A DNA stretch of 64,000 bases, taken from contig OX155957.1 in assembly GCA_944548615.1 (NCBI GenBank), positions 8,097,597 through 8,161,596 of the forward strand, given 5' to 3'. A program made the position numbers and the translations under genes. Origin of the DNA: Micropterix aruncella (taxonomy: Eukaryota; Arthropoda; Insecta; Lepidoptera; Micropterigidae). The notes under the pieces were generated by a model that did not search any database, was not told where the DNA came from, and saw nothing but the letters and a program-made list of their open reading frames with translations. Each line of letters opens with the position of its first letter. Positions within the stretch are counted from its first letter, which is position 1. Below, in pieces: positions 45,120 to 57,000 of the stretch.

Positions 45120-45359
45120 AGGGGCAATCATATTATCGGACGCGTCCGTGAGCCGCGGCTTATGGATGCGACTGAAAGGTTATCTGTGTAATGAATTTCT
45201 ATTGAGCCGTGCACATTATCGGACGTCAGTCGCGGACGTCACCTTGAGGCTTCGGACGTCCAATAGAGATCTGGCAAGCGCGTCCCAAACGACTGCATAC
45301 TGTTTAGTCGCGTCCATAAGCCGCGGCTTGCGGACGCGTCCGATAATATGATTGCCCCT
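45120..45359. mobile_element. Tourist-like MITE, copy 1, TSD TCA
   Basis: Ends AGGGGCAATCATATTATCGG and the exact complement; a subterminal GACGCGTCCG is also inverted. 3-bp duplication TCA on each side (45117-45119, 45360-45362). 240 bp. Three-bp duplications and the layout suggest PIF/Harbinger mobilisation. Confidence 0.88.
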
Positions 45360-45384
45360 TCACTTAGCACCTTTTGAGGACTAA

Positions 45385-45624
45385 AGGGGCAAACATATCG
45401 GACGCGACCGTCAGCCGCGGCTTATGGACGCGACTAAAAGGTTATCTGTGTAATGAATTTCTATTGAGCCGTGCACATTATCGGACGCCAGTCGCGGACG
45501 TGACCTTGAAGCTTTGGACGTCCAATAGAGATCTGGCAAGCCGCGTCTCAAACGACTGTGCATACTGTTTAGTCGCGTCCGTAAGCAGCGGCTTACGTAC
45601 GCGTTCGATAATATGATTGCCCCT
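45385..45624. mobile_element. Tourist-like MITE, copy 2, TSD TAA
   Basis: Same family and same length (240 bp) as its neighbour 25 bp away, same orientation, ends AGGGGCAAACATATCGG and GATAATATGATTGCCCCT. The duplication is TAA (45382-45384, 45625-45627), so it inserted independently and is not a tandem duplicate. Confidence 0.88.
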
Positions 45625-45785
45625 TAAGTACGCGACTATCAGTGTTGCCAACAATGTTTCTTCAAAATATGCTAATCTGGTGTAAAAAAAATCTAAAAAT
45701 ATGCTAAATCCTGCAAAATATGCTAAGTTACTTCAGTGACAAATTATACGTAAATTTAATTTATGATGCTTAACAACTAGGTGAC

Positions 45786-46189
45786 CCCGGGTCCCATCAA
45801 ACTTGCAGAAGGCAAATTTGCAGACGGCAATCTTGCAGACGGCATTCTTGCAGGCGGCAGTTTTGCAGAAGGCAATCTTGCAGAAGGCAGTTTTGCAAAT
45901 GTCAAAATGACCTAACCTAACCTAACAGAAAAACTTAAAACATTTTTTTGAATGTTTAGTTTGATGTATAAAAGACATCCACTACAAGGATGCCGGTAAT
46001 TAATGTCACTTCGATTTTAGGGAAAGAAAAACCTAACCTAACAGAAAAACTTAAAAACTGTACTGAAGGTTGCCGCCTGCAAGGTTGCTTCCTGCAAGAT
46101 TGCCTCCTGCAAATCTGCCCTCAACAAATTTGGACCTGTCAAAAGTGACATTTGTGCAAAATTGCCGCATGCAAAACTGGCGCCCCCCC
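45786..46189. mobile_element. Foldback element with pentapeptide-coding minisatellite arms, copy 1
   Basis: Starts GGGTCCCATCAAACTTGCAG. The left arm is seven 15-bp units (CTTGCAGACGGCAAT type) reading in frame as LAEGK FADGN LADGI LAGGS and so on. The right arm carries four to five inverted units, reading FAGGN LAGSN LAGGN on the minus strand. Between them are two CCTAACCTAACAGAAAAAC copies and a unique core (ACATCCACTACAAGGATGCC). No target duplication is evident for this copy. Compare 46468-46879. Confidence 0.8.
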
Positions 46190-46192
46190 TTG

Positions 46193-46337
46193 GACAAGAA
46201 CATTCGCCAACGTATGGAGGGGCCATAAGAATAACAACACTTTGGTGCTCTTTTCATCATCAATCATCGTCAATTAATCATCATCAATCAAATTTCATCT
46301 AATGCCCCCTCCACACGTTGGCGAATGTTCGTGTTAC
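46193..46337. repeat. Inverted repeat, GAACATTCGCCAACGT arms
   Basis: GAACATTCGCCAACGTATGG at the left and its near-complement at 46305-46336, with a third copy at 46980-47010. Contains CATCATCAATCATCGTCAAT repeats in the loop. Likely a small MITE. Confidence 0.6.
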
Positions 46338-46467
46338 AGATTAGGTAACGTATAAGATGCGGATTTTCAAATAAAAAAAAAGACAGCCAGCTGACAGCTC
46401 GGAGCTGTCGAAATCACGTCAAAAATAGAAGAGGCGTGCAGAGTGGGCAGGCGCGGCTCGCAGGCTG

Positions 46468-46879
46468 ATGGGTCCCATCAAACTTGCAGAAGGCAAATTT
46501 GCAGACGGCAATCTTTCAGACGGCATTCTTGCAGGCGGCAGTTTTGCAGAAGGCAATCTTGCAGAAGGCAGTTTTGCAAATGTCAAAATGACCTAACCGA
46601 ACCTAACAGAAAAACTTAAAACATTTTTTAAAATGTTTAGTTTGATGTATAAAAGTCATCCACTACAAGGATGCCGGTAATTAATGTCACCTCGATTTTA
46701 GGGAAAGAAAAACCTAACCTAACCTAACCTAACAGAAAAACTTAAAAACTGTACTGAAGGTTGCCGCCTGCAAGGTTGCCGCCTGCAAGGTTGCCTCCTG
46801 CAAATCTGCCCTCAACAAATTTGGAACTGTCAAAAGTGACATTTGTGCAAAATTGCCGCATGCAAAACTGGCGCCCCCC
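46468..46879. mobile_element. Foldback element with pentapeptide-coding minisatellite arms, copy 2, 8-bp TSD
   Basis: Same organisation as 45786-46189 and almost identical in sequence. Flanked by AGGCTGAT on each side (about 46461-46468 and 46880-46887), so a mobile unit with an 8-bp target duplication. Ends GGGTCCCATC and (complement) GGGGGGCGCC are imperfectly inverted. No transposase. Confidence 0.85.
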
Positions 46880-47059
46880 AGGCTGATACCACAGCTCATA
46901 TTTTTGTAGTGACGTTGACATAACTGCCATAGGAGTTTTCCATATATGTTTCCTTAGTAATTGTTTACACCAACTTGGACACGAACATTCGCCAACGTGT
47001 GGAGGGCCATAAGGTGGAAGCAAGTCGGCACCACTGTGACGTGTGAAAAATATAATATG

Positions 47060-48032
47060 GGAAAGAATGAGAGGCGTATTGAATGGCACATTCGTTGGTC
47101 AATGTGAAGAGCGTGCATTAGAACATTTTTCGCGGGAGTTTTCAAACTATAGCTACGACTCTGGCTATGCGTCGATCAATTTACACCTTTCTGGGACTAG
47201 ATCGCAGCTGGGGCCACCTTTAGTTTCGTAGGCTTACCCCATTGGGTAGAGCATATCGGCTAGAGGGCGCAAAGGCGACGACTCCATGGGCAGCCGCCCC
47301 TGAGCCCTCTTGCGGGAGAAAAATAGGCAGTAAGGGTAGAAACAGAAACGCTCCCACGCTATTGAGCACACTACATAGTCCCACGTATGCAACGTATATA
47401 TGGCATCAGAAGCAGCTGTCACTTCTCAGAAGGTGCACTTGTACCGTGTAGAAGCACTGTACAATATCTTTTCTGAATTTAAGAACGATTTACTCAGTTT
47501 ATTTTAAGTGAATATGTCCGCACCACAAAAAAATAAGACAGTGGCTTCATGAGATTAATATACAAAGGGAAAAGTTTTGACAATACCATACATTAATGCA
47601 GAAATTGGAACATGAAAAACGATTCTTGTAAGTACAAGAATTGCGAAAAGACATGCGAAAGTTCGCATGTCTTTTCTCTGCTCATACGCCGACATTCTAT
47701 ATGTGTTTACGCGTTTCGAACGTAAGTACTAGGAACACTTTGGTATTACGCGTGGTACTCGACTGTCATCCCCTCCACCTTTCCATGCCGATCTGGAGAT
47801 CGCAGCTCGGTGTTGCGTGAGATGCAAGTCACAGCGTTGCGTGTGATAGGTATGTTTCTGCCATCTTTTTAATTTTCTGTGTTGCATATTTTGAGTTTCA
47901 TGTTGCATACGTGTACGTGAGCTCTGTATTCTACTTCAAAATCCCTATTAATCTTAGGGCGGAAAGAAGTTAAATGTTGGTATAATGTGCTCGCGGCTCT
48001 ATAACAAAGAAATATCGTACTTCAATAGCAAC
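47060..48032. other. Intergenic stretch between repeats and the hAT element
   Basis: Mixed-composition sequence with no gene that I recognise. It contains a perfect hairpin at 47645-47676. The AT-poor part at 47210-47330 is unassigned. Confidence 0.4.
47645..47676. repeat. Perfect 15-bp stem hairpin
   Basis: GAAAAGACATGCGAA, AG loop, exact complement. Intergenic; function unknown. Confidence 0.8.
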
Positions 48033-48040
48033 GTACCAAC

Positions 48041-48829
48041 CAGGGTTGTATTTCGTAGTATAATTATACTATTTGTACCATAATTTCATAATGTGTAGTA
48101 TGTAGTATCGTAATGCCAGTATACTACACGAAAATACCATAATTTTGCCTTCAGGTGGTCCGGCTTGTTTTATTAGTTGAGTCTGTTTGCTTTATATATA
48201 ACCCTACAAAGGAATTTTTGTCTGGAAACATCGAATCGGGCAATGACAAGCTTTGAAATTCCCCTCGTAATGTTTTACTATTCTTGTCATAGTATAGGTG
48301 TATTTTATTTATGCGTGTGCGTTAGGCAATGATAATTGATATGGCATAGCGATATTTTCGAGTACCACCTTCCTACGAATTTTTGCAAGCCGCAAGCTCA
48401 CGCGAATATTTAAAGTTTGACGAAATTTGAAAGAGATTTCAACATTTTCGTCAGATAAAGGACATTATTAGAGTGTGTGTGTATACATTGTTGTTACTTG
48501 TGCTTTGACAATTTTGAAAATATATTTTGTGTTCGTAATTTTTAATGATGAGTGAAAGCGAGGACGAAGGAAAGGCTGGTGTTTCAACACCAAAGAAGAA
48601 ACGCGTTAAAAGAGGAGATGTACTTGTAAATATTTTTAATTGTAATTGTATCTAATATTTGTAATTGTAAATATTTTTAATATATGCAAATTTGATGAAA
48701 AAACGAATGCAATTTTGTTTTAATTCAATACAGAATCGGCAATAAACGAAACGTAGTATAATTTTAGGCAAGTAGTATATTTTTAAGTTCCATAGACAAT
48801 AATTTTCTGAGGGCCTGAATCCAACCCTG
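48041..48829 (+). mobile_element. hAT-type element, internally deleted, 789 bp
   Basis: Ends CAGGGTTGTATT and (complement) CAGGGTTGGATT, with a shared TAGTATAATT subterminal motif. Flanked by GTACCAAC / GTACCATC (8 bp, one mismatch). A CAGGG start with an 8-bp duplication is the hAT signature. It retains a short open frame (48545-48655) that may be the start of the lost transposase. The right end is 97 bp before the NOP16 ATG, so it forms the proximal promoter or 5' UTR of that gene. Confidence 0.85.
48545..48655 (+). pseudogene. Short ORF with basic nuclear-localisation-like motif in hAT element
   Basis: Encodes MMSESEDEGKAGVSTPKKKR followed by VKRGDVL and a few residues before a stop, 36 aa. 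Acidic start then a PKKKRVKR nuclear-localisation-type cluster. Plausibly exon 1 or the N-terminus of the deleted hAT transposase; after DVLVN the frame runs into AT-rich repeat. Confidence 0.35.
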
Positions 48830-48925
48830 GTACCATCGTACTCCTATTACCACCTCCCTAGTTGTGTCAAACCAGAGTCGTCGGTGCACGTGTCCCGTCG
48901 ATTGACCCGTTTCAAATTTCAAAAA

Positions 48926-49676
48926 ATGCCGAAAATCCGAAAGGTAAAGAAACGCAAGACTTTCCGCACGAATGTCAATCGAAAACGAATGCGGAATAAG
49001 CTCCAACACAAAGGAAATATCGAATGGCAAGTTTTTATGCAGATAAATGGCTTTATTTTGGAGGTTATGTTTAGTTAAGGTTTGTGTTTATTGTTTGCGA
49101 ATTGCAGCCAGCCGATTAAAAAAGCATGGGACAGAAGGAAATCGGTCAGAAAGAACCTCGACGATATGGGGATAGCGTACGATCCTAATAAAGTATTAGA
49201 AATACCCAATTTTAAACAGGATAAGATCAAAGATATCACCGCTATTGTGAAGGGAGAACCTTCGATCGAGGAGAAGGTTATGGATGTTGATGAGCCGGTT
49301 AAAATAAGAGTTTTGAATGAATTGGAAAGCGATGCCAAGGCTCCCAGAGAACGACGTTTGATGTGAGTTACTATCTTTAAAAAAAACATTCTGGGTTTCA
49401 TGTTTATTTATTGTGGTTTTTTTTTCTAGGCTTCCTAAAGGACAAGTCGAATTTATAACATATCTGATGGATAAATATGGTTCAGACTATCAAGCGATGG
49501 CAAAAGATAGGAAAAATCATTACCAGGAGACGTGGAAACAACTCAGGGCCAAAATAAAAACATTCATGGGTATACCGAAACAGTACGCAGCCTATTTGGA
49601 GAGCAGAGGAAAACTAGAAGAAGACGTCGATGATGAAACCTTGAAAAAAGAGGCATCTGCTCTAGTTGCCAATTAA
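48926..49676 (+). CDS. NOP16: Nucleolar protein 16
   Basis: Nucleolar factor of 60S ribosomal subunit assembly (Nop16 family). Exons 48926-49026, 49108-49362, 49430-49676; 200 residues, near the family's usual size. Starts MPKIRKVKKRKTFRTNVNRK (the basic N-terminus of the family, 'VNRKR'). The middle has KKAWDRRKSVRKNLDDMG; the end has QVEFITYLMDKYGSDYQAMA and KNHYQETWKQLRAKI, the conserved C-terminal signature. Intron 1 uses a GC donor: exon 1 must end at 49026 (TG|GCAAGT) to read EC-QPIKKAWD as in relatives, and a GT donor 3 nt later would bring in a stop. Intron 2 is canonical, with the split codon AT|G. A hAT derivative ends just upstream. Confidence 0.93.
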
Positions 49677-49697
49677 TATAATTTATTTTCTGTCAAC

Positions 49698-49703
49698 AAT
49701 AAA
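49698..49703 (+). terminator. NOP16: Polyadenylation signal of NOP16
   Basis: AATAAA 21 nt after the stop, with further AATAAA copies shortly downstream. Confidence 0.7.
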
Positions 49704-49894
49704 ATAAATGTGAATAAATGTAGATTGCATTAATTTAAAAAAAAAATCATCAAATCAATGTACCAGTCACTGATCGGGTAACATAAAGAGCCAGTCTATC
49801 AGGTTCTTTATGTCGGGGATGTAGTGAATATTTGTAGGACTTATTTTCCCAGTTTGTGAAAGTAGTTAAATCGGTGGGTAATTCTTGAAAAAAT

Positions 49895-49959
49895 TGTCAT
49901 GCTGAATTTGCCTATGGTCCGTTTGATTTACATGGGCCATAGACCAATTTAGCATGCCA
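49895..49959. repeat. Imperfect hairpin, 28-bp stem, pre-miRNA-like size
   Basis: TGTCATGCTGAATTTGCCTA pairs with the region ending GACCAATTTAGCATGCCA through a 9-nt loop, mostly by Watson-Crick or G-U pairs with about three mismatches. About 190 nt downstream of the NOP16 polyadenylation signal. No conservation information is available here; it may be a MITE relic. Confidence 0.5.
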
Positions 49960-51070
49960 AAAAATTAAAAAATAATAGCCCTCCCCCCTCGGTCTAATAT
50001 TGACGCCAATCAAGAAATTCCAAGTGGCAAGGATTATCCGATGGGCGGGAGTCGCATTTGAATTGTACTTACTTTCCCAGTTATAAAAAAAATCCATTTA
50101 CTAGAGTTGATCATGAAATGCTCAAGAAAAGCAATCTGGCTTATTTACAGCTGAACGAAGCTATAACAACCAGATGTTATCCTAAACTATCAATATAATA
50201 TCAAGTATCACCTGACCAATTTTCTGGCCTGCAAAAAAGGGCCACCATTTTGTTCAGTTTTTCAGGTGTCAAGACACCTTTGCCGTACATATGGATTAGC
50301 CGACTTGAGAGTAAAACGATTTTCATTAGTGCTAAAAAAAGTGGAACACATGTGTATTTTCATAAGCATTTTCCAGCCCACCGGAAAACCCCCTTACAAA
50401 ATACATATCCGCTACTTAGAATTAGTCACTGAATACATATCTTTGACCGAATAGATCAGTGACCGAATAATCCTATCGACGTTGGTGACTGGAAAAATCA
50501 GAACCGAAAAAAAATCACTAGCTCTCCGACTAAATAAAAAGTTTGACAACACCGCGTTTTGGTGACGTATGGTACTGCTGAGAGGAAATGTTGTCTCTTT
50601 TACACACGTTGTATTTTGTACGTTGCGTGAAAGAGAGGCCCTGATATTGCCATGTGGCTGTAAATTCTTTAGATTGTGTTCACTGGACTACACTCACAAT
50701 GCACCTGATTGGCGGAAGAATTGTCATTTTTCGGGGAAACGGCCGCACACGACACCCAGGTGGTTTCCCTCCTAAGTAGCGCTCACGTAGCTTTTCAGTG
50801 GGAGCGTTGTCGCTGAACGCAGAACCGTTTTTTCCGTATACATTTCGGTGGCGTAGTAGCCTTTGAAAAATGTTAATTATGATGTAAAAATGTGTTATCA
50901 AAATAGTCGATTCCGGTTTTTCTGATCTAGACTGCCGAGTGAAAGGATTTGCGTTGTGCGTATTACGTAAACTGGGTTGTATTTCCTCCCGATGGCGGTA
51001 AAACTCGCGTCAAATTATTATAACGTCTACCTGTTGAAACGACCGTTCGATCGTTGTAAAAACGTAAATA
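49960..51070. other. Intergenic stretch, NOP16 to N4BP2
   Basis: No gene or repeat boundary recognised. The N4BP2 5' UTR and promoter must lie in the last few hundred bases. GC rises around 50690-50840. Confidence 0.4.
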
Positions 51071-54000
51071 ATGTTTTCGACGGAGAAATTGTGCAAGATG
51101 AACGCGCCGAGTGACTTGGAGAATGCTGTCCAGCATCTGAAAGATATTTTTGGATTGACTTTTGATGATGAAACGCTGCGGGTTGTTTATATGCAAAACA
51201 ATTGCGATCGTAAGTACCTCCTTAGTTTAACTGTTAGTCAGTCCGTCCATCTATATCACCTCTACAAGTGGTATTAACCGCCCTACTTTTGTTTTTTTTT
51301 ACGCAATTGATCGATTTATGAGCCTTTTTTGTATTTGGAATCGTAGGAACAATTTGACCTATCATGTACGTATTGTGGGTTTCGGATCAGACTATCGGAA
51401 GGCACTCTTGCCATACATTTGTTTGAATATCCAATACACGTCCGATCCGATAGTCGGATCGGACGTGTATTGAATGTTCAAACAAGTGTATGGGCAAGAG
51501 CGCCTTCCGATAGTCTGACCAGGCTATCGGATCTGACTATCGTAGAGAAAATCGGATGTATTGCCTGCCTTGTCACTCTACTGGCTGTGTGTTTTGGTTG
51601 CTGTTATTAACCATTGGGGTGAGGCTGTGAAAAGCATAATCTACCAGCCTGGGATATCCACTGTCCATACAGAGACTGGGGTGGCCACTCTCCAGAACCA
51701 AAACAAGTGGTGGCACAGACAGGAGAAGCAAGTCAATGCTCTCACCTCAGGCACAGTATACCGAGTTAGAACAGTAAGCGCACACGAGCGGCAGGGCGAT
51801 GCGGGGATAGGGTGCGAGAGAAGAAAAGAGATGGATACGTCTCGGCACACGTCTTTGGTTGGCATTACATGCGGGTGGAGGATGTGCCTAAGCCTAGAGT
51901 AAATTGCTGTGTTATTACCCGTTGTGGAGTGAGGCTGTGTAAAATTATGGTGGCATTCCAGGTACCATAGTATTCGTGGCATAGCATTCCATTAATCACA
52001 CTGATTCCAAATCTGTAAAAATCTTTGCTCTATCTCTATAAATAAGAAAAGTGTAGCCTACAAAAGAAGCGTCAAACACCTACATTTTGCTAGGTTAAGT
52101 TAGTTTTTTAAAACAATTCACAAACATATGATATGATCTAACATATGATATGATGAAAGTACCTAGGTACTTTTTTAAAAACCATCATAAAACTTTTTTT
52201 TTGCATTAGGCTAAGTTATTTTTTTAACATATGGCAGAGTTAGCTAAACAGCATTATAGAGATAAAGCAAAGATTTTTACAGATTCTTAATAGGTGGGAT
52301 GAATATAGTGGAGTGACATTAACCCATTTGAGACCGACTGCACATAGTGCGTGAAATGCATTTCCAAGCCAAAAAGACCGGTCGTACATTGTGTGAGCAA
52401 TTATATTGAATTGCAATTATCAGTTAGTATGGAAAAAGCAGCTTTCAGGACCAAGACTGGTTTAAAACAAAAAATATATTTCAAGTGTGTAAATATAAAA
52501 TTTGATGTTGATTTCTATTTAGCCCCTAAAATGAGTGATCCAAATCCAGGACCATATGGTAAGAATAGAAAAGTGCAAAGAAACATTTGTCGTCAATCCT
52601 CCAGACGGTTAATATAGACGTACTAATTACTCTTGCTTTGATTGTGTTGGTAACCCTGGATTATGTTTGGGAGTTTTATCATTATGCACAATAAAAGCAC
52701 ATTATACCCCAGACAGTAGCTTCTCTTAAAACAAAATTATAATCATAGCGAATACGTCACGAGTCGTAAGGGCTCGGATTTGGTCGCCAGATGTTGCACT
52801 ACTCGGCCTACACATATATTAGAACGCTCAAAAATGTCTCTACCTTTACCTGCTCGTAATGTGAACTGTTTGCGTTTGTCGGGACGTACCCCTCTGCCCA
52901 CATTCCTCGCACCCTCTTCCCGCATTTCCCTGTAGCTCGAGAGTAAAGCTATTCATGTGACAAATGTAAGCGTCATCCTTTTGGAAAATTTCTTACCTTG
53001 TACTAAACATCTTCAAATTTATTTTTATTTAGGTAAGTATATGGATTATATTCTTTTCTTCATTACTGAATCTAAAATAACGATTTCATGTTACCTGATT
53101 GCACACCTGGTGCTCAATACGTTCCTCGTAATAAAAACATTCAGAGGAGCTACATGCACACAAGGCGAACAATCATCTTATTTGTACAAAGGGACTGATT
53201 TCTATTGCAAACATGTTTTTTATCAAAAATGGTCAATATAAAGCAAGAAAAAAATGGACTCTGGGGATGGTCTCCAAAAATATATGCTTTCTCAAATGGG
53301 TTAAAACATCTTCAATGTGGAAGTTTGCTACATAAATTCCTATGACCTTATTCCTAGTAAACTACATAAATTCCATTTTACAAGCGCTGCTCGTGCATAT
53401 AATCGGTTTTGTTTACATTTACAGGAGCCCAGTCGATCCAGCATCTTATGTTATTAAATCAACAAGAATCTGATGAAGAAGATAATGCACCAATTGCACC
53501 GCCTCTCGCCCTTTTAATCGACGGACGAACGAGTGTAAACAACGAACCGACACTCCCTTGGATGAACGAAGTGAACAATGAAGTAGCATCGCCCCGACTG
53601 GACGCAAACAACGGAGCTGCAACACACAATAGCTCAGGAGCGAGCCCGCGAATTCCGACAGTATCAAAACTGAAAGAAAGTTTTTCCCATTTAAGTATCA
53701 GTCCACCGAAGACCCCGAATGTGACGACTCCAAATCTACAAAAGGCTCCAAACAATATAGAAAGGATTATAAATTATATAAACGAAGGCTATCGCTTGAT
53801 TATTTTAATGCGCGGGCTGCCAGGCAGTGGAAAAACTTATTTAGCCAAGAGCATCGTTGAACGCACTGTCGATGGCCATTATCAAACGTACGTTTGCAGC
53901 ACGGACGATTACTTCATGTCCGGTAAGCGTTACGAATACAATTCATACAATCTGGGGGCGGCACACGAGTGGAATCAGAATAGGGTCCGCGACATGATGC

Positions 54001-57000
54001 GTTCCGGATTGAGCCCCGTGATCGTCGACAATACTAACTTGGAGATGTGGGAGATGAAACCGTACGCTTCGTTTGCCTGCGAGTACGGCTACCGCATCGA
54101 GATTGTCGAGCCGTGCAACTCGTGGTCGAAGAGCGTCCGGGAGCTGGCGCAACGAAACGTCCACCGCGTGCCGGCCGCCAAGATAAAATCCATGCTAGAG
54201 CGATGGGAAAACAACGTCACCGTCGAGCGGTTGCTGCGCGCTTTTAACTTTGCGTACGCCCGCGACTCGGTGCCGCCGCAGTTGAGGAATATACCCGTCG
54301 TATTTTCGAAACCGGCCGTCGAATGGTCGGAGGAACCGTGGGTGGAACCGGCGATCGAAGAGCGGAATCCGAATCCGAAACCGCAACGCGCGCGCCGCGA
54401 AAACAACGATTGCTTATTAAACAACTTCAACCCCGACACCGATTGGAAGACGATTGAAATGCAGTGGAACAGTTACAGCCTTTGCGATCCCAATTTGAAA
54501 ACGGACGAAACCGTGCTGAAACCCAAAATGCGCGATTCTTCCATGAACACGAACAGCACCGCCGTTCTGCTACCCGGCGATCGGGTCGTAGCGAATCAGA
54601 GCAGAGATATCAACGCCGGTAATCACGCGCCGATCCCGAGCAATAAACCTCCGTTGATATTAAAACTAGACAAAGGTTCTGCTACAGACGATATATTGGA
54701 AACAATTCAGATCGGCGAGGAGACCGTTGACGATTTTGCGACGTTACGCAACATGTTTACCCATATAAACGAAGTATATCTACGGGAAATTTACGATAAA
54801 TGTAAGGGTGATATTAACTGGGCGGTCGATTTGCTTTTGGATGTAGAAACGAACGGTATCACTGCGCCGACTGTTACGAACGATATCATCGACGTTCCGA
54901 TCGCAAACGAAATTAATAATGCTCCACTTCCCGAAAGTCCAGCTCCAAAATATAAAAAGAAGGATAAGATCATTTCAGAATCAACGATGCAACTAAAACG
55001 GCAGCTCGAGCAGAATATTTCTATACCGGATAGTTTCTATTCGGATCACTATTTGAAACTGCGAAAAATACGGCGCGGAGAATTGTCCTCCCCTGAGCCT
55101 TCCACGTCCGACCCGCCATTAACCCTCGACGAATTGCAAGACGTCGCTTTGACCGAAGACGCGGAGACGCAAGAGGATACCATGATGATACACGTCGGGA
55201 CGCAGTTCATACAGCAATTGGATGCGATATTCGAGAGCGAAGTCGAATATCCAGATACCATAAGGCCTATAATCAATATTCCTAAATCTCTGCTGAATCA
55301 GATGTACGCCCTGTGGATGGAGTCACTTTCTCATCAGGTCGTCATGCAGAGTCAAATCGCTGAAGATATGCAGAACGAAGACTTGGAGTTTGCGAGGTAT
55401 TATTTTTGTCATTTCTGTAACTTTCACTTTATGCAGTCCTATAACAAAACACAGTAAGCACATTGATTCTTATGGACTTACTGGGTATTAATGATGAATA
55501 TCGAATGTTAATGGATGTCAATGATGGGTGTCAATGAGGAATATACACAGTAGAACTCCAATTAACCGAATCAATTGGGACTGGACCCATTGGGATAGTA
55601 AAAAATTCGGATAATTGTATGATTGCCAAAAAAAGGTTCTATTTTAATTAATTACTGTATGTGTGTTGAAAATGGGAGAAAAAACTATTTTTAAAGAACA
55701 AGAGCCAGCCATTACTTGCTTTAAAGGATGAACAAGCAAGCTTCTCAGCTAAGATCTTAGCTTTTTCACAAAATATCGGACCCGAAATTGGATTTCCCAT
55801 AGAAAGTTGCTGCAAAAACCACTTGAATACGGCATCTTTTAAATCTTTGTTTCTTGCTGCTTCATTATTTTTTTTAAAGAACTTTCATCTTCGTTTTCAA
55901 GCACTGACACAAAGTTGAACAGTGTAAGTTCGCTTGTTTTCGGATTTTTTTTCTGTCTTAATTTCAGATAATCAACGATTCGGATAGTCGGAGTTCGGAT
56001 AATTGGAGTTCTACTGTATTAGAATATTGATCTATATGTGAGACCCCATACATGCCAAAGAATCGAATTTGCATTCTTTATTGTTATTGGTGTAAAATCA
56101 AGCTCCGGATCGATGTGTCCATGTTCCGAGAGCTCAAATTGCTTAGTTTTCGAGTAATTCTCATTGCAGTGGAATCTCGTAGGCATGAGTTGATGATTTT
56201 ATCCGGTAATTTTATCCTCTTACGAGCTTAGTAGTGATTCCTCGCAAACAACTTAACTCTTGACAGTTTTAATGGTTAATACAGTGGAAGCTCTCATAAC
56301 GAGCATAATTCGTTCCAGACTCTTACTCTTTAAGCGAAACACTCGTTAAGGGAAACAATTTTTCCCATACTCGTTATGAGAGGTGCGAATTAATAATAAT
56401 AAAAACTCTTTATTTCAAAATAAAAAAGGCGAGCTTATTGCCTTGCGGCAATGTCTATCAGCTAACCTATAGCTTAAGTTTATAATATAATTTGTTACGT
56501 TGGCTACACAAAAGAATACTAAAAATTAAAGTGATTAGAAAAAAAAGAAACAGATAGAAAACAAAAAAGAAAAAGATATAAAAAAAAGGAAAACAAATTA
56601 CTAAAATTAAATAAAGACGCAAAGAAAAAAGAAAGGAGAGGAAGAAAGAAAAAGGAAGCGAAAAGGAAGGGGGAAGAGGAGGGTTGGCTAGTTTATGGTT
56701 TTAGGATTATATGCTCCTTGAGCCTGGCCTTGAACGAGGAAATGCTGGGGGCTGTTCTAATATTATTCGGTAAAGCATTCCAGAGTCGTGCAGCTTCCAC
56801 GGAGAAGGAGTACGAAAAAAAGTCGCTGCTATGACCAGGGATGGATAACAGGTTATTGCCCTCTGATCTCAGGGGACGGCCGTGCGCCGATAGCGCGGTG
56901 AACCTATCGGCAAGATAAAGCGGCACGCCATTGGCGAGGATTACTCGTTTTGAGGAATTACTGCGAATTACTCGTTAACCCGTTGAGTATGATACGACCA

